A DNA stretch of 10,906 nt from an uncultured Lachnospiraceae bacterium (GTDB lineage: Bacteria > Bacillota > Clostridia > Lachnospirales > Lachnospiraceae): contig USSP01000038.1 in NCBI GenBank assembly GCA_900557385.1, positions 1-10,906 on the forward strand, given 5' to 3'. Made by a program: the position numbers and the translations under genes. The notes below the pieces were generated by a model. It saw nothing but the letters and a program-made list of their open reading frames with translations, was not told the DNA's origin and ran no database searches. Shown here piece after piece: positions 1 through 7,135 of the stretch. The first letter of the stretch is position 1. Each line of letters starts with the position of its first letter.

Positions 1-983
1 CCGGGCTGCAGAAATACGTCGGCAGAATCTCCGGTCTGATGAACCCCATTACTTATGTGATCGTCAATGTTTCGATCATTGCACTGTTGTATACCGGCGC
101 AATCCGCGTAGATTCCGGCATCCTGACCCAGGGACAGATCGTAGCGCTTGTCAATTACATGTCCCAGATTTTGGTAGAGCTTGTTAAGCTGGCGAACCTG
201 ATTATCACGGTGACAAAAGCGATCGCCTGCGGCAACCGTGTGCAGAGCGTGCTGGAAGTGCAAAACAGTATGGAGCTGGCTGATGTGGAACAGAAAATTG
301 AGACGGACAAAAATGCGCCTGCGGTTGTCTTCGACCATGTGTGTCTGACTTATGCGGGAGCGGGCAGCGAATCGCTGACGGACATCAGCTTTACGGCAAA
401 GCATGGTGAGACGATCGGCATCATCGGCGGTACGGGTTCCGGTAAATCCAGTGTGGTCAATCTGATCCCCCGTTTTTACGATGTAACAAAGGGACGTGTC
501 CTGGTAGACGGCGTGGACGTCAAAGATTACAGCCCGGAAGTGCTGCGCAGCAGGATTGGCATCGTGCCGCAGAAAGCAGTGCTGTTTGCCGGAACCATTG
601 TAGAGAATCTGCGCTGGGGAAAGAAGGACGCGTCCAAAGAAGAAATGTGGAAAGCGCTGGAAATTTCCCAGTCAAAAGAGTTTGTTGAGAAAAAAGACGG
701 ACAGCTCGAGAGCAGAATCGAGCAGGGAGGCAAGAATTTATCCGGCGGTCAGAGACAGCGTATCGGCATCGCCAGGGCGTTGTATCATGATCCGGAGATT
801 CTGATTCTGGATGAGGCAACCTCTGCACTGGACAATGATACCGAGGCAGCAATCATGGATGCTATTGAGAACTTCCATGGCAGAAAAACCATGCTGATCA
901 TTGCCCATCGGCTGAAAACCATTGAGAACTGTGATATGATTTATAAAGTAGAGAATGGAAAGATAACGGAGAGCAGACTTTGA
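1..983 (+). CDS. ABC exporter half-transporter, C-terminal part (partial, open at left edge)
   Basis: This is the 3' part of a fused permease/ATPase ABC exporter; the reading frame is open from base 3 to the TGA at 981-983. Numbering from the Met at base 39, residues 1-75 are the end of the transmembrane domain with two hydrophobic helices. The nucleotide-binding domain follows: Walker A GGTGSGKSS (130-138), Q-loop Gln178 in VPQKAVLF, signature LSGGQ (234-238), Walker B ILILDE (254-259) and H-loop His290 in IIAHRL. All catalytic motifs are intact, so the ATPase should be active. Family knowledge: such proteins work as homo- or heterodimers exporting drugs, lipids or peptides. The substrate cannot be read from this fragment. 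Its stop codon overlaps the start of the capsule gene downstream, so the two are probably co-transcribed, but a dedicated role in polysaccharide export is only inference. GC in this gene is near 50%, higher than in most genes to its right. Confidence 0.93.
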   Translation, partial: GLQKYVGRISGLMNPITYVIVNVSIIALLYTGAIRVDSGILTQGQIVALVNYMSQILVELVKLANLIITVTKAIACGNRVQSVLEVQNSMELADVEQKIETDKNAPAVVFDHVCLTYAGAGSESLTDISFTAKHGETIGIIGGTGSGKSSVVNLIPRFYDVTKGRVLVDGVDVKDYSPEVLRSRIGIVPQKAVLFAGTIVENLRWGKKDASKEEMWKALEISQSKEFVEKKDGQLESRIEQGGKNLSGGQRQRIGIARALYHDPEILILDEATSALDNDTEAAIMDAIENFHGRKTMLIIAHRLKTIENCDMIYKVENGKITESRL

Positions 984-985
984 TG
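981..985 (+). other. TGATG stop/start overlap
   Basis: The TGA stop of the ABC exporter (981-983) shares its last A with the ATG start of the next gene (983-985), the classic arrangement for translational coupling. A purine-rich ACGGAGAG stretch just upstream, around 966-973, can act as ribosome binding site. A TTG at 980 in the same frame would add one residue but is a less likely start. Confidence 0.75.
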
Positions 986-2488
986 GAAATTAATCTGTTT
1001 TTTGAAGGTGTGGATTCTTATGACGGATTCCAGTCCAGGATGATCCAGGAAATCCATAAACAGATTCCCCTGCATCGGGTAATCCTCACGGACAAACAGC
1101 ATGATGGAAAAGATCAGTATGATGCAGAACTGGTTAGACGGATCAATTATGATATTTGTGAACATAACCGCTATGAAGAAATTGTGGATTTCAATGATTT
1201 GATTCCTTTATCAAGAGAAATCCTGGAAGCCATGCGCCCATACGAAGCCACGGCACTGCAAATGCTCATCCGCAATTTTGAACGGGATGTTTATACCTTT
1301 GATGAAGCCAAACAGCTTTATCTGCATCATCTGCGATTCTGGAATCATCTGTTTGTGACGGAACAGATTAATATGGTGTGCTTTAACAATATTCCCCACC
1401 ATTGCCACGATTATGTGATTTACAGCCTGGCGAAGATTTATCACACCGGCATGGCGGTCTGCGCAGACACCAGTATTCCTCCGAGGCTGGCTACAGGCAG
1501 GGATTTGGAGCATCTGTGGCAGGCACCCTATGAAAGATATCTGGAATTAAAGGATGACAGAGAAATAGAGCTTCCTGAGGATCTGGAGCATTATTATCAG
1601 GCACTTTTATACGAGAATGAGAATTTGGATAAAGGCGCTGTGAACCGAGGAATGAGCAGAGAGCATCATATCCAGGTGCGCAGACAGACCTTTGAACAAT
1701 ACTTTAACAGAGAAAACAGGTGGAAACGCAGAAAGCATCTGATTAAGCTTGCTCTTACCAAGGATTTTAAAGGAAGCATGGAGAAGCTTGCAGAGGAACA
1801 CGCCATTTGTAAACGGGCGAAATGGAAGCGAAAGGCAATGCGTGGCATTGATTATTATAATGCATTGACTTCAGAACCGGTTCCGGGAGAAAAATATCTG
1901 ATTTTCTTCCTTCATTTGCAGCCGGAGGCAACTACCCTTCCCCAGGGGGGTGTATTTGTGGAGCAGGAGCTGATGATTCAGATTCTTGCCCGGGCAGCAG
2001 AAAAGCATGGAATCAAAGTCTATGTGAAGGAGCATTTCGTGCAGCCTTGCCGAAATAAAAGCTTTTATGATGGACTTGCGAAAATTCGCAATGTTCGCTT
2101 GATCCATAGCGACAGAGATTCCAAACAGCTTGCAAGAAACAGCGTTGCAACCGCGTCCTGCAATGGAACGATTCTGCTGGAATCCATATTTAACAGCAAA
2201 CCAACCTTCATCTTTGGTGAGGTATGCTTTGAAAAAGCACCCGGGGTATTTCGTATCGGTAGTGTAGAAGAATGTGAGAAAGCATTAGAACAGATTCTTA
2301 CAGGTGACTTTTCCATAGAGCAGAATCAAGTAAGAGCCTATTTAAAAGCTTTTGGCGAGAGTTCCATCCGCGCATATTTTGATTGTTCTCTTTATGAAAA
2401 GGATGGACGCGTTACAATGGAGCAAGGAAGAAAAGCATACGCTGACTATGTAGTCAGGAGATTAAGAGAGGAGTTTGAGCATGATTAA
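983..2488 (+). CDS. Capsule polysaccharide synthesis protein, KpsC/KpsS-like transferase
   Basis: A 501-residue soluble protein with no signal peptide or membrane segment. The C-terminal part (about 305-440) shows the Capsule_synth (KpsC/KpsS-related) pattern: FLHLQPEATT (about 309-318), VKEHF (348-352, where relatives usually have KEHP), a region reading NVRLIHSDRDS, and SCNGTILLES (392-401) followed by KPTFIFG, matching the GT-x-x-EAL-x-x-GKP pattern of the family. The N-terminal 300 residues are charged, rich in His, Tyr and Arg, and I do not recognise a domain in them. Family knowledge: KpsC and KpsS are transferases that use CMP-Kdo. Here the gene is directly followed by genes for making a CMP-nonulosonate, so it may transfer that sugar; this is inference. 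Other members of the broad family act in different surface-glycan pathways, so the exact reaction is open. The start ATG overlaps the upstream stop and the 3' end overlaps the next gene by 8 bases. Confidence 0.8.
   Translation: MEINLFFEGVDSYDGFQSRMIQEIHKQIPLHRVILTDKQHDGKDQYDAELVRRINYDICEHNRYEEIVDFNDLIPLSREILEAMRPYEATALQMLIRNFERDVYTFDEAKQLYLHHLRFWNHLFVTEQINMVCFNNIPHHCHDYVIYSLAKIYHTGMAVCADTSIPPRLATGRDLEHLWQAPYERYLELKDDREIELPEDLEHYYQALLYENENLDKGAVNRGMSREHHIQVRRQTFEQYFNRENRWKRRKHLIKLALTKDFKGSMEKLAEEHAICKRAKWKRKAMRGIDYYNALTSEPVPGEKYLIFFLHLQPEATTLPQGGVFVEQELMIQILARAAEKHGIKVYVKEHFVQPCRNKSFYDGLAKIRNVRLIHSDRDSKQLARNSVATASCNGTILLESIFNSKPTFIFGEVCFEKAPGVFRIGSVEECEKALEQILTGDFSIEQNQVRAYLKAFGESSIRAYFDCSLYEKDGRVTMEQGRKAYADYVVRRLREEFEHD
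2469..2473 (+). promoter_or_regulatory. Ribosome binding site for the NeuB-type gene
   Basis: AGGAG inside the 3' end of the upstream gene, 7 bases before the ATG at 2481. It supports ATG 2481 over the in-frame TTG at 2475, which lies too close to the site. Confidence 0.75.
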
Positions 2489-3359
2489 GGAATACAAACA
2501 GCCCCGCATGATTGCAGAAATCGGCTGCAACCATAAAGGAGAAATGGAAATTGCCCATGAAATGATCAAGATGGCAGCAATCTATTGCAAGGCAGATGTG
2601 GTGAAATTTCAGAAGAGATGTAATCGAGAACTGCTGACACCGGAACAGTATAATGCGCCCCATCCCAACCCGGCAAATGCCTATGGGAAAACCTATGGAG
2701 AGCATAGAGAATATCTGGAATTTAATGTAGAACAGCACGCCCAGTTAAAAGCATGGTGCGAGGAATTTGGCATTACCTACAGTACTTCTGTATGGGATCT
2801 GACTTCTGCCAGAGAAATTACGTCTTTGAAACCGGAACTGATCAAGATTCCTTCCGCCTGCAACAATCATTATGAAATGCTGGAGTGGCTCTGCGATAAT
2901 TATGAAGGTGAGATTCATGTCTCTCTGGGAATGACCACCCATGAGGAAGAGGAAAAACTGATTCAGCTTTTTGAAAGAAAAGGCAGAAACAAGGATGTAG
3001 TTTTGTATGTCTGCACCTCCGGCTATCCGGTACCTTTTGAAGATGTCTGCCTGCTGGAAATCAATCGTGTCAGAGAGGCTTATGGAAGCCGGGTGAAGGA
3101 AATCGGCTTCTCCGGACACCATCTGGGTATTGCGGTGGATATTGCTGCATATACACTGGGTGCTTCTACGATCGAGCGTCATTACACCCTGGATCGTACC
3201 TGGAAAGGAACCGATCACGCTGCAAGTCTGGAACCGGAAGGAATCCGCAAGCTGAAACGGGATTTGATGGCGACCTATAAGGCTCTGCACTATAAGCCGG
3301 AAGAGGTTCTTCCTATTGAACAGGTACAGCGTGAAAAATTGAAATATCGGAAACACTAA
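2481..3359 (+). CDS. neuB: NeuB-type nonulosonic acid (sialic acid family) synthase, short form without SAF domain
   Basis: Predicted to condense phosphoenolpyruvate with a six-carbon sugar (or its 6-phosphate) to give a nine-carbon nonulosonic acid, in the cytoplasm. The 292 residues form a TIM barrel of the NeuB family: IAEIGCNHKG (11-20), VVKFQKR (40-46), IKIPS (121-125), SLGMTT (148-153), SGHHLG (211-216), IERHYTLD (231-238) and KGTDHAASLEPE (242-253). His213 and His234 are 21 residues apart, as are the two metal-binding histidines of Neisseria NeuB. Oddities: typical NeuB proteins are about 340-360 residues and end in an SAF (antifreeze-like) domain that reaches into the partner active site, and this protein stops where that domain would begin. 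The usual SDH motif reads SGH. The gene overlaps its upstream neighbour by 8 bases and is followed after 19 bases by the cytidylyltransferase. It could make Neu5Ac, Kdn or another nonulosonate; the product is not decided by sequence alone. Confidence 0.88.
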   Translation: MIKEYKQPRMIAEIGCNHKGEMEIAHEMIKMAAIYCKADVVKFQKRCNRELLTPEQYNAPHPNPANAYGKTYGEHREYLEFNVEQHAQLKAWCEEFGITYSTSVWDLTSAREITSLKPELIKIPSACNNHYEMLEWLCDNYEGEIHVSLGMTTHEEEEKLIQLFERKGRNKDVVLYVCTSGYPVPFEDVCLLEINRVREAYGSRVKEIGFSGHHLGIAVDIAAYTLGASTIERHYTLDRTWKGTDHAASLEPEGIRKLKRDLMATYKALHYKPEEVLPIEQVQREKLKYRKH

Positions 3360-3364
3360 AAAAT

Positions 3365-3371
3365 AAAGAGG
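3365..3371 (+). promoter_or_regulatory. Ribosome binding site for the cytidylyltransferase gene
   Basis: AAAGAGG located 7 bases before the ATG at 3379, in the 19-base gap after the NeuB-type gene. It fixes the start of the next gene. Confidence 0.7.
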
Positions 3372-3378
3372 TTACATT

Positions 3379-4536
3379 ATGAACGTTGCATTTATCCCTG
3401 TACGGGGAGGCTCCAAATCCATACCGCTGAAAAACATTAAACCCATCAATGGGAAACCTCTGGTTTACTGGACGGTGAAGGCGGCAGTAGACTGTCCGGA
3501 GATTGACCGGGTTTACGTGGCAACAGACAGTGCCGTCATCCGGGAAACGGTGGAACAGTTTGCACTTGAAAAAGTGGAAGTCATTGGGAGAAGCGCAGAA
3601 TCGGCATCGGATACGGCATCCACAGAATCTGCCATGCTGGAGTTTGCCCAGCAATATACCTTTGACAATATTGTATTGGTACAGGCGACATCTCCGTTAC
3701 TGACAGCAGAGGATTTGCATGGTGGTTTCGAGTTATACAACAAGCCGGAGACTGATAGTGTATTGTCGGTGGTTCCCCAGAAGCGTTTTAACTGGGAGAC
3801 TGATGAAAAAGGGATTGCAACACCATTAAATTATGATTATCTTCATCGTCCCAGACGCCAGGAATTTGACGGCTATCAGACAGAAAACGGAGCTTTTTAT
3901 ATCACTTCAAGGGAACGGCTGTTGGAGACAAAATGCCGTATTTCCGGAAATATCCGTGCCTATGAGATGGATGAGGCAACCTTTTTTGAGATTGATGAAC
4001 CCAGCGACTGGCTGATTATTGAACAGCTCATGAAAAAGAGACAGGAAAAACAGCAGTTGGCTGCCATTCCCCCCATCAAGATGCTGCTCACAGATTCCGA
4101 TGGATGCCTCACAGACGGCGGCATGTACTATACGGAAAACGGGGATGAAATCAAGAAATTCTGTGCCTTGGACGGTATGGGAATCGCAAAGCTAAGAGAA
4201 GCGGGAATTATTGTAGGCATTATCACGGGTGAGAACCGGGAACTGGTGCGCAGACGAGCGGAAAAACTGAAACTGGACGAACTTCATATGGGCATCAGTA
4301 ATAAACTGGCAGTTGTGAAAGAAATCTGTGCCCGCAGAGGATTTTCTCTGGAGAAAGTGGCGTATATCGGAGATGATATCAATGATATTGAGGTGATCCG
4401 TGCGGTTGGCTTTGGATGCAGCGTAGCGAATGGCATGGAAGAAGTCAAGGCGGCAGCCAGCTATGTGACAAAGACACCGGGAGGAAGCGGTGCTGTCAGG
4501 GAAGTGGCGGATTTGATAAGGAAGAGCATGGAATGA
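3379..4536 (+). CDS. neuA: CMP-nonulosonate cytidylyltransferase fused to KdsC-like HAD phosphatase
   Basis: A 385-residue two-domain cytoplasmic enzyme. Residues 1-220 are a NeuA-type cytidylyltransferase that activates a nonulosonic acid with CTP: IPVRGGSKSIPLKNIK (6-21), GKPLVYWT (25-32), VATDS (47-51), LVQATSPLL (100-108), QTENGAFYIT (167-176) and the acidic EIDEPSDW (204-211). Residues 233-385 are a HAD phosphatase of the KdsC/YrbI type: nucleophile loop TDSDG with Asp239 and Asp241, Thr283 in IITGEN, Lys309 in SNKL, GDDIND (331-336), and a glycine-rich tail TPGGSGAVRE (366-375). All HAD motifs are intact, so phosphatase activity is plausible. Family knowledge: CMAS of animals has this domain order, whereas E. 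coli K1 NeuA carries a different C-terminal esterase. Inference: the HAD part removes the 9-phosphate from a nonulosonate-9-phosphate made by the adjacent synthase. Its stop overlaps the next start by 4 bases (ATGA). GC is near 60% at the 3' end, then drops. Confidence 0.88.
   Translation: MNVAFIPVRGGSKSIPLKNIKPINGKPLVYWTVKAAVDCPEIDRVYVATDSAVIRETVEQFALEKVEVIGRSAESASDTASTESAMLEFAQQYTFDNIVLVQATSPLLTAEDLHGGFELYNKPETDSVLSVVPQKRFNWETDEKGIATPLNYDYLHRPRRQEFDGYQTENGAFYITSRERLLETKCRISGNIRAYEMDEATFFEIDEPSDWLIIEQLMKKRQEKQQLAAIPPIKMLLTDSDGCLTDGGMYYTENGDEIKKFCALDGMGIAKLREAGIIVGIITGENRELVRRRAEKLKLDELHMGISNKLAVVKEICARRGFSLEKVAYIGDDINDIEVIRAVGFGCSVANGMEEVKAAASYVTKTPGGSGAVREVADLIRKSME
4519..4526 (+). promoter_or_regulatory. 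Ribosome binding site for the first Wzy-like gene
   Basis: AGGAAGAG, 6 bases before the ATG at 4533. It supports this start, which forms an ATGA overlap with the preceding stop, over start codons further upstream that would overlap the HAD domain by more than 100 bases. Confidence 0.65.
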
Positions 4537-5681
4537 ATGGAAAAAGAATAAAAACAGAGGACATTGGAGTCGTATGCTTTTATCTGGCGTTTATTTATGA
4601 ACTTGTTTTACGTGTTTTGGAAAAGAACGATATTTTCTTTCAATATGAACAAATTGGATGGGGAATGGCTCTTGCCTGCTATTTATTGAAGATTTTGTGT
4701 ACGAAATACACCAAAAAAGAATGGATAATGATTGCCTTATTTGGTGTAATTAGTGTTATTGCGTTGGCAACGTGCGGAAATATGGCGTATTTAACCATTG
4801 CATTATTTGTTATTGCAAGTAAGGGGATAGACCGCAGAAATGTTATGACGCTTACTGGAATGGCGCTTTTCTGCATGACTATACTGGTAATGGTACGATG
4901 TTTACTGGGAATTAATGGAACATTGGTTGATGTGGCGAATTTTGGAAGAGGCGGCGATGAGATGAGGTATCGCTTTGGTTTTAGTCATGCCAATCAGTTT
5001 CATTACGCAGTATTTTGTATTATGGCGGTGTATTTATGGCTGCAGAAAACAAAGGCAAATGTATGCCAGTACCTTGTGCTGCTTATAGTAAATACGGCAG
5101 TATTCTATCTGACACGGTCTAGAACTGGTGCAGGATTATGCTATTTAATGATATTTGGAAATATTGCCATGCAGTACTGTAAAACCTTGAGAAATAGTAA
5201 GCTGGTTTATAAATGCGGATATGCTATATTTACAATAGTAGTGATTTTGGCCATCATTGCAGTAAGAGTGGATACAAACAATTATCCACTTCTCTGGAAA
5301 CTTGATATGGCATTAACGGGAAGATTTAATTCGGCATATAGGACTTTAACACCATATCCACTCGGATTTATCGCAAATAAAAGCTTTGGGCAAACAGATA
5401 TGGGATTGGCGATGCAGGCCTATCAGTTTGGACTGTTATATACGATTATATTTGTGCTTTTGATTTATGGTCTTTTGCGAAAAATAGAGAGCGAAAAAAA
5501 CGCATCTGATTATATATTGTTATTGGCAGTGATTGGGTATATACTTACGGAAAATCAACAGGCAATCGGAAGAACACCATCGGAAAGCTTTATATGGCTG
5601 TTGCTGATTGACCAGTGGTACTGTCTGTTTCGGGAAGAACAGGGAAAATCATTCTATCTGTGGCGGATTGGGAAAAGATAA
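4533..5681 (+). CDS. Polysaccharide polymerase, Wzy/O-antigen polymerase-like membrane protein
   Basis: A 382-residue integral membrane protein with about ten hydrophobic segments (for example 11-29, 43-57, 64-80, 86-98, 107-125, 155-170, 178-193, 228-245, 300-315 and 326-340). It is predicted to join lipid-linked repeat units on the outer face of the membrane. Visible family-like features are RYRFGFSHANQFH (145-157) and TRSRTGAG (194-201), basic and histidine patterns common in Gram-positive Wzy polymerases. The segment between about 246 and 298 is the likely large external loop. Wzy proteins diverge strongly, so the call rests on topology, these motifs and neighbourhood, and an O-antigen ligase-type role cannot be excluded. 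The start at 4533 gives an ATGA overlap with the upstream stop and has a well-placed ribosome binding site. The gene is visibly AT-richer than the one before it, which suggests a different origin. Confidence 0.8.
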   Translation: MNGKRIKTEDIGVVCFYLAFIYELVLRVLEKNDIFFQYEQIGWGMALACYLLKILCTKYTKKEWIMIALFGVISVIALATCGNMAYLTIALFVIASKGIDRRNVMTLTGMALFCMTILVMVRCLLGINGTLVDVANFGRGGDEMRYRFGFSHANQFHYAVFCIMAVYLWLQKTKANVCQYLVLLIVNTAVFYLTRSRTGAGLCYLMIFGNIAMQYCKTLRNSKLVYKCGYAIFTIVVILAIIAVRVDTNNYPLLWKLDMALTGRFNSAYRTLTPYPLGFIANKSFGQTDMGLAMQAYQFGLLYTIIFVLLIYGLLRKIESEKNASDYILLLAVIGYILTENQQAIGRTPSESFIWLLLIDQWYCLFREEQGKSFYLWRIGKR

Positions 5682-5692
5682 AGGGGTAGATT

Positions 5693-7135
5693 ATGTACGA
5701 GAAATCACAGAAAAGCTGGATAAAGCATCTTGATTTTTTAATTCTGGATTTAATTTGCATTGAAATTGCATACGCACTGTCCTTTGAATTTCGGTATTTA
5801 TGGTTTCGGGGCGAGACAGAGAATTTCTGGATAATGAACCCTTTAAGTAGTACTTTACATCGACAAGTGGCCGTACTTCTTATTGTGTTTTATATTATTC
5901 TTGCACTTTTTAGAAATACTTATAGAGATATTCTACGTAGGGGATTCTGGCAGGAATTTAAAAATGTTTTTATTCAGAACAGTTTCAATGTAATTGCATT
6001 AATTCTTTATTTATATGCAACAAAAGAGGGAGAGGCATTTTCCAGAGCATCTTTTGGATTTACCTGGGGAGTAAGTGTAGTTCTTATTTACCTGGTACAT
6101 TTAGGGTGGAAACATTTTCTGCGGAAGCGGATGGACAGCAACCAGAGCCTTCCGGGATTGTTAATTGTAACGACCTCAAAACGGGCAGAAGGATTGATTC
6201 AGGGAATTAAAAACCATCGTTATAATGGATTTCGTATCGTGGGCGTTGCCTTATTAGGTGAAAATCATATTGGTGAGACTGTCTGTGGAGAACAGGTGGT
6301 GGCTGATGAGCATACCATGTTTGATTATGTACTGGAGAATGTGGTAGACGGAGTACTGTTTAGCGATGAATTTTCAGAACAGACACAGCAGTTATATGCC
6401 TACCGCTTTCTGTCCATGGGACAGACGGTACACATTGACTTAAACAGAAATGACGCAGACTATCCCAACAAAATGATTCAGAATATGGGAAATATGACGG
6501 TGCTTACCAGTTCTATCAAGACCGTGGAGCGCTATCAGCTGGTTCTGAAACGGATGCTAGATATTCTTGGTGGTATCGTAGGCAGTATTCTCACCCTGAT
6601 TATTGCAGTGATTCTGTGTCCTGTGATCAAGAAACAGTCACCGGGTCCGCTTTTCTTTACCCAGACCCGCGTAGGAAAGAACGGAAGAAAGTTTAAAATC
6701 TATAAATTCCGTTCCATGTATATGGATGCGGAGGCGAGAAAAGCAGAGCTGATGAAAGACAACGAAATGCAGGGATTCATGTTCAAAATGGAGAATGACC
6801 CCCGCGTTTTTCCTGCAGGGCATTTTATCCGGAAATATTCCATTGATGAACTTCCTCAGTTCTTTAATATCCTGAAGGGAGATATGAGTCTGGTGGGAAC
6901 CAGACCTCCGACAGTGGAAGAATATGAGCAGTATGAACTGCATCATAAGATCCGATTAAGTATCAAACCGGGACTGACTGGTTTGTGGCAGGTCAGTGGA
7001 AGAAGTGACATTAAAGATTTTGAACAGATAGTACGCCTGGATGAGCAGTATATCCGGGATTGGAATTTTGGGATGGATATCAGAATCCTTTTAAAGACAG
7101 TACAGGTGGTATTTCATGGAGATGGAGCGATGTAA
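5693..7135 (+). CDS. Initiating polyprenyl-phosphate sugar phosphotransferase (WbaP/CpsE type)
   Basis: Transfers the first sugar phosphate from a nucleotide sugar to undecaprenyl phosphate, starting the repeat unit at the inner face of the membrane. At 480 residues it has the full architecture: four N-terminal membrane helices (about 13-31, 57-74, 95-109, 119-138), a Rossmann-like CoA-binding-type middle domain (about 152-260), a membrane re-entrant helix (about 290-310) and the catalytic domain. Catalytic-domain signatures are SPGPLFFTQTRVG (316-328), KFRSM (338-342), SIDELPQ (383-389) with the catalytic Asp385-Glu386 pair, MSLVGTRPP (398-406) and PGLTGLWQVSGRS (426-438). The ATG lies 6 bases after AAGGGG (5681-5686). 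The gene follows the Wzy-like gene by 11 bases and overlaps the next by 20. Which sugar is loaded (galactose, glucose or another) cannot be read. An initiating enzyme usually sits near the front of capsule operons; here it is in the middle. Confidence 0.93.
   Translation: MYEKSQKSWIKHLDFLILDLICIEIAYALSFEFRYLWFRGETENFWIMNPLSSTLHRQVAVLLIVFYIILALFRNTYRDILRRGFWQEFKNVFIQNSFNVIALILYLYATKEGEAFSRASFGFTWGVSVVLIYLVHLGWKHFLRKRMDSNQSLPGLLIVTTSKRAEGLIQGIKNHRYNGFRIVGVALLGENHIGETVCGEQVVADEHTMFDYVLENVVDGVLFSDEFSEQTQQLYAYRFLSMGQTVHIDLNRNDADYPNKMIQNMGNMTVLTSSIKTVERYQLVLKRMLDILGGIVGSILTLIIAVILCPVIKKQSPGPLFFTQTRVGKNGRKFKIYKFRSMYMDAEARKAELMKDNEMQGFMFKMENDPRVFPAGHFIRKYSIDELPQFFNILKGDMSLVGTRPPTVEEYEQYELHHKIRLSIKPGLTGLWQVSGRSDIKDFEQIVRLDEQYIRDWNFGMDIRILLKTVQVVFHGDGAM

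Noticed and set aside
520..852. Antisense open frames opposite the ABC ATPase domain
   Set aside because: The sense strand carries all ABC motifs; the antisense translation is rich in Ser, Cys, Pro and Arg with no domain, typical of a shadow frame.
1945..1950. Run of six Gs in the KpsC/S-like gene as a phase-variation tract
   Set aside because: Six is too short to be a convincing slippage tract and it encodes part of an ordinary QGG segment.
2745..3356. Antisense open frame of 203 codons opposite the NeuB-type gene
   Set aside because: It mirrors a strongly conserved coding gene, has no recognisable domain and no supported start; it is a by-product of codon bias on the other strand.
2481..3359. 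Kdo-8-phosphate synthase (KdsA) as identity of the synthase
   Set aside because: KdsA is also a short TIM barrel, but the IAEIG, GKGTDH-like ASLEPE and histidine-pair motifs are those of the NeuB family.
4416..4532. Upstream extension of the first Wzy-like gene into the HAD domain region
   Set aside because: The added residues are charged and low in hydrophobicity and overlap a conserved HAD tail; ATG 4533 has a well-placed ribosome binding site and an ATGA overlap.
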